Of a stretch of 64,000 nt of DNA, positions 51,309 through 61,312 are shown piece after piece (the first letter of the stretch is position 1; each line of letters opens with the position of its first letter). The notes beneath the pieces are model-generated. The model searched no databases and was not told the origin of the DNA. It saw nothing but the letters and a program-made list of their open reading frames with translations. The translations under genes were made by a program, and so were the position numbers. This stretch comes from Owenia fusiformis (taxonomy: Eukaryota > Annelida > Polychaeta > Sabellida > Oweniidae): the NCBI GenBank assembly GCA_903813345.2, contig CAIIXF020000004.1, positions 19,440,477-19,504,476 on the forward strand, in the 5' to 3' direction.

Positions 51309-51872
51309 TCACACCAAGCTAGTTCTTACCCGTTCTTGCCAGTCCTACCAAAATGTCGTGAAACGGGCTCAATCTGGCTGCGGTCGGAATATATGTCTAA
51401 AATAATTAGCTACTTCGTTCATAAACAGTCTTCAATACGTCCATCTCATTCGCAGTTCGTTCAGGTCGCACCACGTCGGTGTGCAACGTAGTATAAACCG
51501 TCCCTTAGTATAGAAGGTCAGCATGACCTGATAACAGAACGGTATGGTCGCCATCGAATTTTGAATCGATTCAAAATTCTAAATTACATACCCCGTCCGG
51601 GAAAGTCCATGAAGTTCGTAAACAGACCGTAGAACGTTGTAGCTACGTTCATTCAGTTCGTACACAGTTTAAAACCGATTCGGCAACGTTTTGACGATCA
51701 CCAGAAAATTTTGAGCATGCTCTAAGTGCTGGAGGACCTACTCGTTCTAGTAGTTTCATGAAGTTTGTAAACAGATCCCAAACGGTTCTTAGTGGGTTCT
51801 TAGTACGTCAAATCCGTTCGTGCAAAGTTTAAGCCCGTTTTCGAGAACGTAGTGAGAACTAGTTTGGTGTGA
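51309..51872. mobile_element. TIR element flanked by TA
   Basis: Inverted ends of about 22 bp (TCACACCAAGCTAGTTCT at the left and a near-identical right end) are flanked by TA (51307-51308 and 51873-51874). The interior has degenerate repeats of GTTCGTACACAGTTTAA-like sequence and no coding potential. A TA duplication would fit a Tc1/mariner-type MITE, but two bases alone are weak evidence. Confidence 0.55.
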
Positions 51873-51976
51873 TAGTAGAGTTTAGAAGTGAAGTCGAACG
51901 AATGCAAATGGTAAACCGTTTGCGGCAGGACACCACAAAAAGCGGTGATGCAATAGTACAAGAAGTTGACGAAAAC

Positions 51977-52476
51977 GGCTTTGTATAAAAAAAACTCCTA
52001 CCTCATACCCACCTACCCACCTACGTGGAACATGATACATTCATTGAAGGGTTCAATTTTAAAGATTATTAAATCTCAAAATAGCTCAAATTATTAACAT
52101 TTCTACAATTCCGGTTTTATTTTATGACTAGACAGATGACGGGTACATAAATAAAGGCATATGGATGCATTTTAATGTGTAATGACCCGAGGGAGCCCCA
52201 GTGGAATAAATAAGTAACGACCGCGAGCATAGGTTCAACAAGCCAGATAAAGAAATTGAAAGAAAGTGTGCTAAAGTCGATGCCCCGAGTGGGAATCGAA
52301 CCCAGCTGGGATGTAGTAGCAACTTGCTTTCAATGGTCGTTATAAATGCATCTATAATTCATCATAAACTAAGATAAATAAACTAAGATCTTTAAAATTG
52401 AACCCTTCAAAGACTGTATCATGTCCCACGTACGTGGGTAGGTGGGTATGAGGGAGGAGGTTTTTTATACAAAGCC
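51977..52476. mobile_element. Foldback element with 9-bp target duplication (MULE-like)
   Basis: A 500-bp element with ends GGCTTTGTATAAAAA and its inverse, flanked by the 9-bp duplication GACGAAAAC (51968-51976 and 52477-52485). Arms of about 100 bp (51,977-52,075 and 52,380-52,476) include CCCACCTACCCACCTACGT. A 9-bp duplication is typical of Mutator-like elements. The centre holds a tRNA-like B box. No transposase is present. It lies in a plakin-gene intron. Confidence 0.82.
52265..52330 (-). other. tRNA-like B box, probable SINE or tRNA fragment
   Basis: The minus strand reads GGTTCGATTCC (52292-52302), a perfect pol III B box, followed by CACTCGGGGCA like a tRNA T-arm and acceptor end. 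No matching A box or 5' acceptor half was found upstream, so this is a fragment inside the MULE-like element and not a tRNA gene. Confidence 0.4.
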
Positions 52477-52982
52477 GACGAAAACTAATGCCAACTATTA
52501 ACATTCGAAAACAAACAGTATTGCAGAACAAAACGTCGCCTGATCTTAAATAATAGTACCAAGATCTAGCTGGAGAACACAAGGCCAGAGGTTGGCACAT
52601 TGTCCAATACCCCATAGAAGTAGGCTGTAGAGGTTTTCCAGCTTCTCTTCGCTTTTCCCTATCTCAAATAGGATTGCCACCAATGCAGCTTAAGTCAGCA
52701 ATCAAAGCAGTTAGTATGGTAGCAAAGTCCAGCTCAATGTGGACTTGGCCCAAAAAGAGACAGATGGTGTCCTTCAGCGAGTGATGGTTAAGGTCAGCCA
52801 TTACTGCCCCACTCAGTGAAACCCTCACAGGTTAAAGGGCGAAATACTATTGATACTGAGATACCTGCTGATGACGCAGTGAAGGACTCCCACTTGTTTT
52901 CCTTAGACACTAACCATTTTATGTATCCCTGTTAAAATTGTAGCGATGCATCGAAGATGTTTTTAAGAAAAATCATTCTTAC

Positions 52983-53123
52983 GGTTTTCTTTTGTAAGGG
53001 GTCCACGATGTGATGTATCGCATAACATGTCGTTTTCACCTGTCTGTTAGCTGAGTCCAAGTCATCGTATTCCACAACTAACAAACCTAAACTGATAGCC
53101 TTGTCAAATGTGTATTGCTCCTT
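52983..53123 (-). CDS. Plakin-repeat gene, exon 4 in window
   Basis: A 141-nt exon, exactly 47 codons, phase 0 at both ends (acceptor CTTTTTCAG/AAG, donor AAACC/GTAAGA). It reads KEQYTFDKAISLGLLVVEYD, then VKTTCYAIHHIVDPLQKKT. It holds the second half of one plectin-type repeat (TFDKAISLGLL) and the start of the next (HHIVDPLQKKT). The spacer DDLDSANRQ is longer than in vertebrate repeats. An internal GTGAAA could be read as a donor, but splicing there would break the DPLQKKT-VTFLEAV repeat. Confidence 0.85.
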
Positions 53124-54017
53124 CTGAAAAAGAATCAATGTCAAATGCTAAACTAGAGCAGTCAAACTACAGGTCACGTAGACCATTGTTGCCTGAATTA
53201 TAGCAGAAACATTGACTTTTGCACGTCGGTGATCATATCTTAGAAGCGTATCAGTTCCAAAAATATACTAGAAGATCTAACATATTTTGCCAAGCACTGC
53301 GCCTATTCATTTGAGAATTCAGTTGTAAATTTTCTCTTGAAAAAATAAATCTTCCTTTTTTTCGGAGTTTTTTTCTCTCACCTGAAAATTGCCCCCCCCC
53401 CCCTTGTTGGTTCCCAGATCCGCCCCTGCACCGGGCGTGTATATTATAGCCAGGGGTATGTCCTAGGATGTTATTTAAAAAGAATATTATCTATTCAGTA
53501 TTTTAGGTCCTGGGCTGTGATTTGTCTCCAATCCCCCCATTTTTCGATATTCCATTTTGACAAATTTTGGCTCATATTACCTATTTCTGGATGTAGGATT
53601 TACCCACGTTTTTTTTCTAAAAAGGTAGAAACTATATTCATCTATCACATTTAGTACCCTTTTCTTGCTAAAAAAACATTATATGTTGTTTTTGACTGAA
53701 AAAGTTAAAAAAATACGCGACAAAAGTTGACCTACTTTTGACCCCATTTGACCTACATTTTGAGATTTTAATACACCTCCCTCCAGAGTTTTGAATGACT
53801 TACAAGATGGAACCAAATTTTTTCTGTACCTCTTCAACTTTTGAAACGCCAAGGGGGTCATTTGTTTGGGGGTCGTATTTGTTTTCAAAACAACTTTTAG
53901 CGTTCTCTATAAGTACTGTTCATGGTGTAATCATATTTTGCTACCAGAATCCTACCTTTTACACCGGTACTACTTGAACTTTGGTGGAAAATATATTCTT
54001 CCCAGTTGTTGGCTTAC
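53124..54017. other. Intron between plakin exons 3 and 4
   Basis: AT-rich intron. A poly(C) run lies near 53,393-53,404. On the minus strand a CAGGGGCGGATCTGGG end (about 53,413-53,428) resembles the TIR of common hAT-type MITEs, but no partner end was found. The open frames at 53,679-53,977 are not supported. Confidence 0.45.
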
Positions 54018-54118
54018 CTTAAGTGGGTGAACATAGAAGCCGCTTATCTCATCTATCAGTCCACATTGAACAGCTTCATCCACATCAAGAGTGTTGCCAG
54101 TGAGTGCATCCACTGCTC
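54018..54118 (-). CDS. Plakin-repeat gene, exon 3 in window
   Basis: A 101-nt exon with acceptor CTGTTTTAAG/GA and donor CTTAAG/GTAAGC. Its first two bases complete a glycine codon from the previous exon; 33 codons follow: AVDALTGNTLDVDEAVQCGL, then IDEISGFYVHPLK. This is the textbook plectin repeat pattern (DxxTG...VdEAvxxGLID...Y). It is too short to stand out as a single open frame and was found by splice and motif reading. Confidence 0.88.
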
Positions 54119-54653
54119 CTTAAAACAGAACTCTTTCTTAGTTACAATCTTCATGAATTTATGTTTTTCGAAGTAAAGAGAAAAGTTATTATTTAAAGTG
54201 TGCGGCAAAGTTTAAAACTGCGCAGGTGCGGCGCTCTCGCTGACCTATATAAAGAGATTCCAAGGTACAGGCTTCAGAGGTAAGCCAGGAAGGTGAACAA
54301 TCTTCATCCCATGTTGATTTCCCGAATAATCGTAACCAGGCAAGTTTCACCATTGAAATTGAAAATTACTATTAGATATACTTTGTACAGTTGTTATTTA
54401 TGAAGCTAGTTAAGTGCATCAATCAAATGGCTCATTTTGAACATATAAAAAAGTATTTGTGTTTTGTTTCCCAAGGAATTGGAATCCCATGTAGTACACA
54501 CATAAATAGTGTACATTATGTAGTACTTGAATCATCTCCAACATCATCTCCAATCAAATTGCAGGATGTGATCACGTGAACAATCATGAGCACGTGCTCT
54601 CTCAGTGCTGCGCATGCGCAAAGTTAAATTTGAAATCGTGCGAATGGTGTTAA

Positions 54654-55658
54654 GGTAGCGGTAAAGTTAATCAAAAGTACAAAAAAGGCAGCCATATTTT
54701 TTTGATAAAGTCACAAGATTTTGTATCTGTTTTTCCTTATATGTGAATGCATTTCCGGACTAAAGAGACATGTCAAAGAAAACTTCACATTTAAACGCAT
54801 TTATCATAACTATGAATTGGAGGTGCATGGGTCCCCAAAGCTAGCATGAAGACCGTGAAGTGACGATAACTTTTTAAAATTTCAAGGAGTAGGATTGCAA
54901 CAGAGACCCATTTGTAAGAATCTAAAATTTCCACAAATCATCCTACCTTACCAAGCAACATCAAAGGAGCGCGTAAATGTGTACATCTTGCATTGTTAGA
55001 GTATAATAAAGCTCAAACCATTGTCAATTCTAAATATTTCATGTCCACCATTTTGTTTGCTGGGACTATTTTCTAATCCAAAGTAATCCTCACTCATGTA
55101 TCCATTATTTATCATTTGTAAAGCCTCAATCATGTATCTATCATGTATAATTATACTGTTATAGATAAAATATACTAGTGATAATCCATGCCACTTGGTG
55201 AAGTCACAAAACTTGTATGAGGATTAATCAGGAAGTCTAGAAGTAGTTCCGGCAAACAAAATGGTGGACATGAAATATTTATAAGTAACTATGGTTTGAG
55301 CTTTATCATACTCTAACTATGCAAGAAGTGCACATTTTCACGCTCCTTCGATGTTCCTTGGTAAGGTAAGATGATTTGTGGAAATTATGGATTCTTGCAA
55401 ATGTGTGACTGTTGCAAGGCTACTACTTGAAACGTTCAAAAATTAGCCTCATTTCACGGTCTTCATGCTAGCTTTGGGGACCCATGCACCTCCAATTCGT
55501 AGTTATGAAAAATGCGTTTAAATGTGATTTTTTTCTTTGACATATCTCTTTAGTCAGGAAATGCATTCACATATAAGGAAAAGCGATACAAAATTGTGTG
55601 ACTTTACCAAAAAATATGGCTGCCTTTTTTTGTACTTTTGATTAACTTTACCTTTACC
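54654..55658. mobile_element. TTAA-flanked foldback MITE 2, about 400-bp arms
   Basis: A 1,005-bp element with left end GGTAGCGGTAAAGTTAATC and right end, reversed, GGTAAAGGTAAAGTTAATC. It is flanked by TTAA (54650-54653 and 55659-55662). Arms of about 400 bp are long and well conserved (TGGAGGTGCATGGGTCCCC, GAGCTTTAT(C/T)ATACTCTAAC). The spacer is about 200 bp. The TTAA duplication suggests piggyBac or Kolobok origin. It lies in a plakin-gene intron and could form a long RNA hairpin in the pre-mRNA. Confidence 0.82.
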
Positions 55659-55884
55659 TTAACATCAGCTCAACATCACCATTTCAAACCTACGGTAATA
55701 CTATTGAAGTTACTCGATTCATACTTGTAGAGAATACTCATGAAACTACAGCGAACATTTGGAGATCCATTTCAATGGCAAATGAGGCCTGTTTATAAAA
55801 TTTGTTTTCGAACGTTCCAATTTGAAAGGTCATCTTTGGGAAATCTCCCCCCCCCCCGGCGGTATACGTAGCCCGATTTATCGG

Positions 55885-57930
55885 AGACTTTAAATATCAC
55901 GCCTAACCATCGACAAGGTACAGTCACGCGACCGTGACAAAATATGCCGTAGTACTCTTTTGATGTACAATGTCACTATTAACTGATTTTAAGCAAAGAC
56001 TATGATGTAGGTTTGATGCAGGTTTTCAAAAATAAATTTGAGGAATACAAAAAGGATTTCCTGTTTGATTTCGCGTGTATTCGATTTCAAAGACATTTAT
56101 TTTTCTAATTACGTTAAAAGATCTTCGAGCAGTGCTCGATTTTTTTCGTTGTACGTCTACCCATACAATTGTTCGGTTGGAAAAATGTTGTTTTTTACAC
56201 ATTTCCTTTGATAATTTTCTCCCCTGACGTCTCGGAGTGTCGAATATTTTAATGAGAATGTGTTTCTCTAAACGGTTAAGATTTAATAAATATTCATGCA
56301 TTTGGTATAATTTAAAAAATCAGAAATGTACGTTGTCAACTCACAGTGTATGTTGTCCCTGTAATTGAAATTCATGAGTTATAATATTAAACATTGCAAT
56401 GATTTAATTTCAAAATGCATTAACACTGCTACCCACCTAATTACACAGACGTATCGTCGGTGTATCATGGCGGAACTCCCTCCGGGACTAGGTTTCGGTA
56501 AGATTTTTTTATTTCCCGATTTACACCTACTTATAAGTCACGTTGTGGATAATAATTTGGCTCAAAGTTAAGGAAGATAGTCTAGTTTGAGAATGTGTCG
56601 ATGGTTTTAGGTTTTATATGTTAACAAAGACACAATTCACGTATTTAGTCCCTCGCTTTTCTTACACTGACGATCGGCATTAATATTGCCAATATTACAC
56701 TGATATTGGTCGTTCGTCAGTGTAAGAAAAGCGAGGGACTAAATACATCATATACTCATCTAAATACTCATCCAAAAGTATATTAATTTGCCGAGTATCA
56801 TGGTTCAACTCACAAATGGAAAAAGTTACAGGAATACAAAAGTTAGTGTTCGGCCAAAATTAAAGTCAGTTTTACACCAAAACAATAGTCGGTGTGTCTC
56901 CTTAGCCGCCATGTTAACAGCAGCAATACTTTCCATATATGACCTTAAACAGGCTTCAAATAGGGATATTTTCTGTCACAGGGTCAGGGCTGTTTCCAGG
57001 ATACTGAAATGAACTATCTTTTTGACAAAACGCTAATTTTTGAAATGCCTGTTACTTTTTACCATTTGAACCATCATATTTGGCAAATCAATGTAACTTT
57101 GGATAAGCTTAAAAATGATATATGACACATACTATGGAGACATTGGTATATGTCTGCCTAGGGAGGGGGGCATACTTTGGGACACTGTATATCTGGAAAG
57201 TGCAGAAGTTCAAAAGCCAGGTATGGAACACAAAAAAAGAATTAGTAACATTGACATTTAATCATATCAATGACAATTTTATGGATTAACGGAAAAAATT
57301 AGGGTAAATATATCTGATATGCCTATTAAATATTATTACTTTATTATCAAATATGTTCCTTCTATTACACGTACATTATAGCATTTCATTCACTGTAAAA
57401 TTAACTGTGAATTGAGATCTGTAAGGCCAATGTGACAACATACATTCAAGTTGACAACATACATTATCTATTTTTCGTAGTAGCATCCAAAGTAAAAAGC
57501 GGTTTTGCATTAACTCTGAATGTATATTTGTATACTTATCTCCCGGACTTATCTTAAGTTGTGTTAGTCGTAGTTTGGCTGTTATTTGCATAGCAAAACA
57601 AAAATTAGAGAGAACTTTGAGAAATTCAGTCAAGATTTAGAGATCCCTGACATGCTGGGTAGATCTATAACAAGATATTGAAGTTGCTGAGGATCATTTA
57701 AAGTAGATATGCATATTTGCAACTTAATTACAAATCGAATGCAACAACTACCTGATGATGAACTGACACAATATTGATCAAATCAATGCTAGTTCTTTCC
57801 TCGCTTCCTCATTCTAGAAAATGGCGATCTAAAATGGCGGAAATGACATAGTACATCAAAAGTGTACTACGGTATATTTTGTCAATGTCACGTGACTGTA
57901 CCTTGTCGATGGTCAGGCGTGAATATGTAA
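55885..57930. mobile_element. Long-TIR foldback element, family A/B, copy A
   Basis: Left end near 55,887 (CACGCCTAACCATCGACAAGG) and an inverted right end near 57,925 (CCTTGTCGATGGTCAGGCGTG). The left arm runs to about 56,350. The right half is less complete, with parts recognisable near 57,430-57,480 and 57,855-57,920. Much of the left arm recurs in copy B. A 106-bp perfect-arm palindrome is nested in the middle. No target duplication was resolved. Spacer open frames have no family match. Confidence 0.65.
56641..56746. repeat. Perfect 32-bp inverted repeat, small nested MITE
   Basis: Arms 56641-56672 and 56715-56746 are perfect complements over 32 bp, starting GTATTTAGTCCCTCGC, with a 42-bp AT-rich loop. 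Perfect arms imply a young insertion or strong hairpin. A TA duplication is possible (second and third bases of each end) but unproven. Confidence 0.75.
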
Positions 57931-58042
57931 AATGAAAATGCCGTCATTCAATTTTGGAGGTAATACATTCTCTTAGTCCCTACACTCCTATTCCCAAAAT
58001 GGGGGTTATAGTATCATAGAAATAAAAAAAGACCTCACAAAC

Positions 58043-58189
58043 CTATAATTGAATATGGTCTATTCTCAACAACTGTACGTATGGTCATGATTCCAAATGA
58101 TTCATTCTTGCCTCCAAGGTCATGCTCTGTTACCTCCTCCACTTGAATCAGGCCATTTGCCATCGCCTCGTTGATCGTCATATACTCAT
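58043..58189 (-). CDS. Plakin-repeat gene, exon 2 in window
   Basis: A 147-nt exon with acceptor CTTGTTTCAG/AT and donor TTATAG/GTTTGT. Two leading bases complete an asparagine codon, followed by 48 codons: EYMTINEAMANGLIQVEEVT, then a linker, then RTVVENRPYSII. One base is carried on to make glycine with exon 3. The first part is the second half of a plectin repeat (MTINEAMANGLI). The linker EHDLGGKNESFG is not repeat-like. The donor GTTTGT is slightly weak, but phase agrees on both sides. Confidence 0.85.
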
Positions 58190-58527
58190 CTGAAACAAGA
58201 ACAGCATGAACTTCATGTAAACAAATAATGGACATTCCTTCGAGTGTTTGAATAAAGCGGGGAGAACTGTCTCCCTTATGTCACATTTGCTCCGATTCAT
58301 CGACCGGCACTACCGGTGCCGGTGTAACAGAAATAATGATCCCTAAGCATGTAGGTCCAGGGGGACAATTGTTGAAACACAGTGATAGGACCTTTAACCC
58401 TAGTATTCATTGATCTAGGTTATAGTGCCCGTGGGACAATCAACCCTGATTGGACAACCATTTCTGTCACAACAGAAGCGAGGTTAATAGTTTCCTGTGT
58501 TCCAATAATGTTTAGTATCTAGTTTAA

Positions 58528-58916
58528 GGTTCAGCTGGAAAGTAACATTTTGGTAAAAAAATTCTATACCTGCACATGTTATTTTCTGGTACAAAATTAA
58601 GTGTGAAGGCATGTGTGTATTTCCTTGCTTTTTCGGGAAAGTATCATTACACTGTCTACTTTTAGTAAACCTGGAAACAGGTCAATTGTAGCTCCTGTGT
58701 TGTCTGGGAACTTTGAAAGAAAATTTGGAAAAATAAAAATGTGAAATATCGGAATTTCCTGGAGTTCCCATTAAATTCTAAAAGAAGACAATGTAATGAT
58801 ACTTTCCTGAAAAAAGCAAGGAAATTGACACATGCCTTCATACTTTATTTTGAACCAGAAAATAACATGTGCAGGTATTGCAATTTTTTACCAAAATGTT
58901 ACTTTCCAGCTGTACC
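58528..58916. mobile_element. TTAA-flanked foldback MITE 3
   Basis: A 389-bp element with ends GGTTCAGCTGGAAAGTAAC and, reversed, GGTACAGCTGGAAAGTAAC. It is flanked by TTAA (58524-58527 and 58917-58920). Arms of about 150 bp share TACCTGCACATGTTATTTTC and GGAAAGTATCATTACA; the spacer is about 90 bp. It is a different family from the other two TTAA elements but has the same architecture. Confidence 0.82.
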
Positions 58917-58957
58917 TTAAAAGGTTTAGCAGAAGTTAAATTCGGTGTCTGCATCCC

Positions 58958-59051
58958 AAGTGCTGTGGCTGAATGGATATAGGAGCTGGTAATGATCGAT
59001 TTATTATATATTCTTAATTTGCTTTAGGTCCGAATCCCCTACCAGGTACTT
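58958..59051 (+). tRNA. tRNA-like sequence, probably a class II tRNA pseudogene
   Basis: A box TGGCTGAATGG at 58966-58976 and B box GGTCCGAATCC at 59027-59037 (one mismatch to the usual GGTTCGAATCC). The ends AAGTGCT and AGGTACTT can pair over 7 bases with two wobbles. The 94-nt length and the A-to-B spacing fit a Leu or Ser type with a long variable arm. The putative anticodon stem (GCTGG with CGATT) does not pair, so a pseudogene or SINE head is more likely than a working tRNA. Confidence 0.4.
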
Positions 59052-59104
59052 ATATTTATAATTATAATATTTATTTAATTATGTGTTTTCGTTTGGAAAA
59101 CGTA

Positions 59105-60475
59105 CTAACCATTTTTTATAAACATCGACAACGTACAGTGACAAAATGCTGTCGTACACTTTAGATGTACGGTGACACTATTTAACTGATTTGAAGCGAA
59201 AACTATGATGTAGGTTTGATGTAGGTTTTAAAAATTTAATCTGAGGAATACACAAAGGATTACACGTTTAATTTCATGTGTTTACGTTTGGGAAGACTTT
59301 TAGCTTTCTGATTATGTTAAAAGATTTTTTTCGGAGTAAATCTACCCACAAAATTTATCGGTCAGAAAATGTTGTTTTTTCACATTTCCTTTGATCATTT
59401 TTCCCCTGTCGCCTAAGAGTGCCGATTATTTTTATGAAAATATGTTTCACTAAGTTACACAATTTAGGTCGGTTGAAGATTTAATCAATATTTACGTTTT
59501 GGCTACATTTAAAAAAATCATAAGTGTACGTTGTCAACTCGATGTACGTTGTCCAATTGAACTTAAATATTTCAATTCAAGGTTAATCCTAATGTAGACA
59601 ATGTATTTTTTATAACACTAACGGGTAGGGGGTCAGATGCATTTAAAACTGAAACTGAATAATTACAGTATTACTTCAACTTGAGTGAACTATTGAACCT
59701 TTGCACTTGTCACATAAACGGTGTTTTAAAAAGTCGTCTTTGACAAGCTAGTAAGGTATAGAACTTCTTCAGATTATCAAATTTCATAAAACTGTACAGA
59801 CGTACAAACGTCAAATGATCAAGAGGTTGGAAGCTAACATGGTCACATATTGATCACCACATCAACACTTTCATAAAATAAAATAGCATTATGTTTAGCA
59901 ACATCTGTATTATGGATACTTGAACATGTTCGTTGAACATAACTTGTTACTCATTAAAAACCTGAATGAATTTTTAAATAGAATTATTGCATTGTTTAAT
60001 ATTAAATCTCGTGCATTTCAATTACACTGACACCGTACAGTGGACAACGTAGATTTCTGATTTTTTTAAATTATGCCCAATACATAATATTTATCAAATT
60101 TTCACTCATCCTAAATTGTGTATAAGTTTAGAGAAACATATTCTCATAAAAATAATCGACACTCTTAGGCGACAGGGGAAAAAATGACCAAACCTTTTCC
60201 AACCAATCAATTTTTGTGGGTAGATTTACTACGAAAAAATCGAACGCTGCTCGAAACTCTTTTAACATAATCAGAAAGCTAAAACTCTTTCCAAGCGAAT
60301 ACACACGAAATCAAACATGAAATCTTCTTGTTATGTATTCCTCAAATTAATTTTTTAAAACCTACATCAAACCTACATCACAGTTTTCGCTTCAAATCAG
60401 TTAATAGTACATCTAAAGTGTACGACGGTATATTTTGTCATTGTACGTTGTCGATGGTTGGGCGTGAATACACCC
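59105..60475. mobile_element. Long-TIR foldback element, family A/B, copy B
   Basis: Left arm about 59,126-59,560 and right arm about 60,040-60,475 are imperfect inverted copies. Landmarks are CATCGACAACGTACA, ATGATGTAGGTTTGATG, TTTCCCCTGTCGCC and GTACGTTGTCAACTC. The right end matches the outer end of copy A (TGGGCGTGAATAC); the left outer end has diverged or is truncated. The spacer of about 480 bp has no coding signal. Confidence 0.65.
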
Positions 60476-60562
60476 TCAAAATTTTATATACAGATATTCA
60501 ACTCCACATCATTCAACATGTTAAATATTTGTATTTCAATAGGTAGTGGTTAAATGGCTTAC

Positions 60563-60702
60563 TTGTTTCAGGGTTCATATACTGTCCCTTCTTTTGACTG
60601 ATGATGGAGTGAAGCTCTGCATCTTTCAGCGAAAGTTCTCTACCTGTTCTCGGGTCCACAACAGCAGATATGACAAAACGTGTATGGGTGGCATTTTTGG
60701 AC
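60563..60702 (-). CDS. Plakin-repeat gene, exon 1 in window
   Basis: A 140-nt exon with acceptor GGTTTTGCAG/G and donor AACAA/GTAAGC. One base ends a codon from an upstream exon; 46 codons follow: SKNATHTRFVISAVVDPRTG, then RELSLKDAELHSIISQKKGQ. It ends YMNPET with one base carried to exon 2. DPRTGRELSLKDAELHSII is a plectin-type repeat, with HSII where GLID is usual. The short opposite-strand frames are shadows. The gene must extend upstream, since the N-terminal plakin and spectrin regions are not in the window. Confidence 0.85.
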
Positions 60703-61312
60703 CTGCAAAACCAAAATTTGTGCGACATATGTACGACTTTTTGGTCACAATTTATAAGGAATTTCGCTCAAAGTGCAATAAGTTGTGTGTGTGTAAAAGT
60801 TCTATCAAATATGATAAACATTCTCCATGGTTACAGTACCGTTTGGTATATTTCGGAGTTTCCATAAAGATTCGTCTCACACTCTTTCCTTATGATCCGT
60901 ATAATTTGATAAAGTATTTATTAAATTTAACAAGCCTAGATTTATCTCTGAAGGTTTGTTTTCGCAATTTTCAAAAATATTTCAGATTTCTGATCGAATT
61001 TCTGCCAAAACCAAAAAACTAAACTACTCGACAACAAATTTTCAAGATGTATACCGTTTATATCTTCACTTTGTCAAAGAATGATGCAAATATATTCATG
61101 AACTATCGAGAAATCGGTTAAAACACGAGGAAAATCCCACTTCAACACTAAACTGTAAACTCGCGAATTGCATCCTCCATAAATGGGCAAAAGGTGGAGT
61201 TTATAGTTAACAATCAAGGAATTGACATTTCCTGTACAAATGCATTTAGTTTTCTCACATAAATAATTGTTCGGTTACAGTGTTTACTTAGTCCGTTACT
61301 TAGGCCTCCTTG

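Noticed and set aside
53398-53428. hAT-like terminal inverted repeat next to a poly(C) run
   Set aside because: Only one end was found and no target duplication, so it is mentioned in the intron entry but not called as an element.
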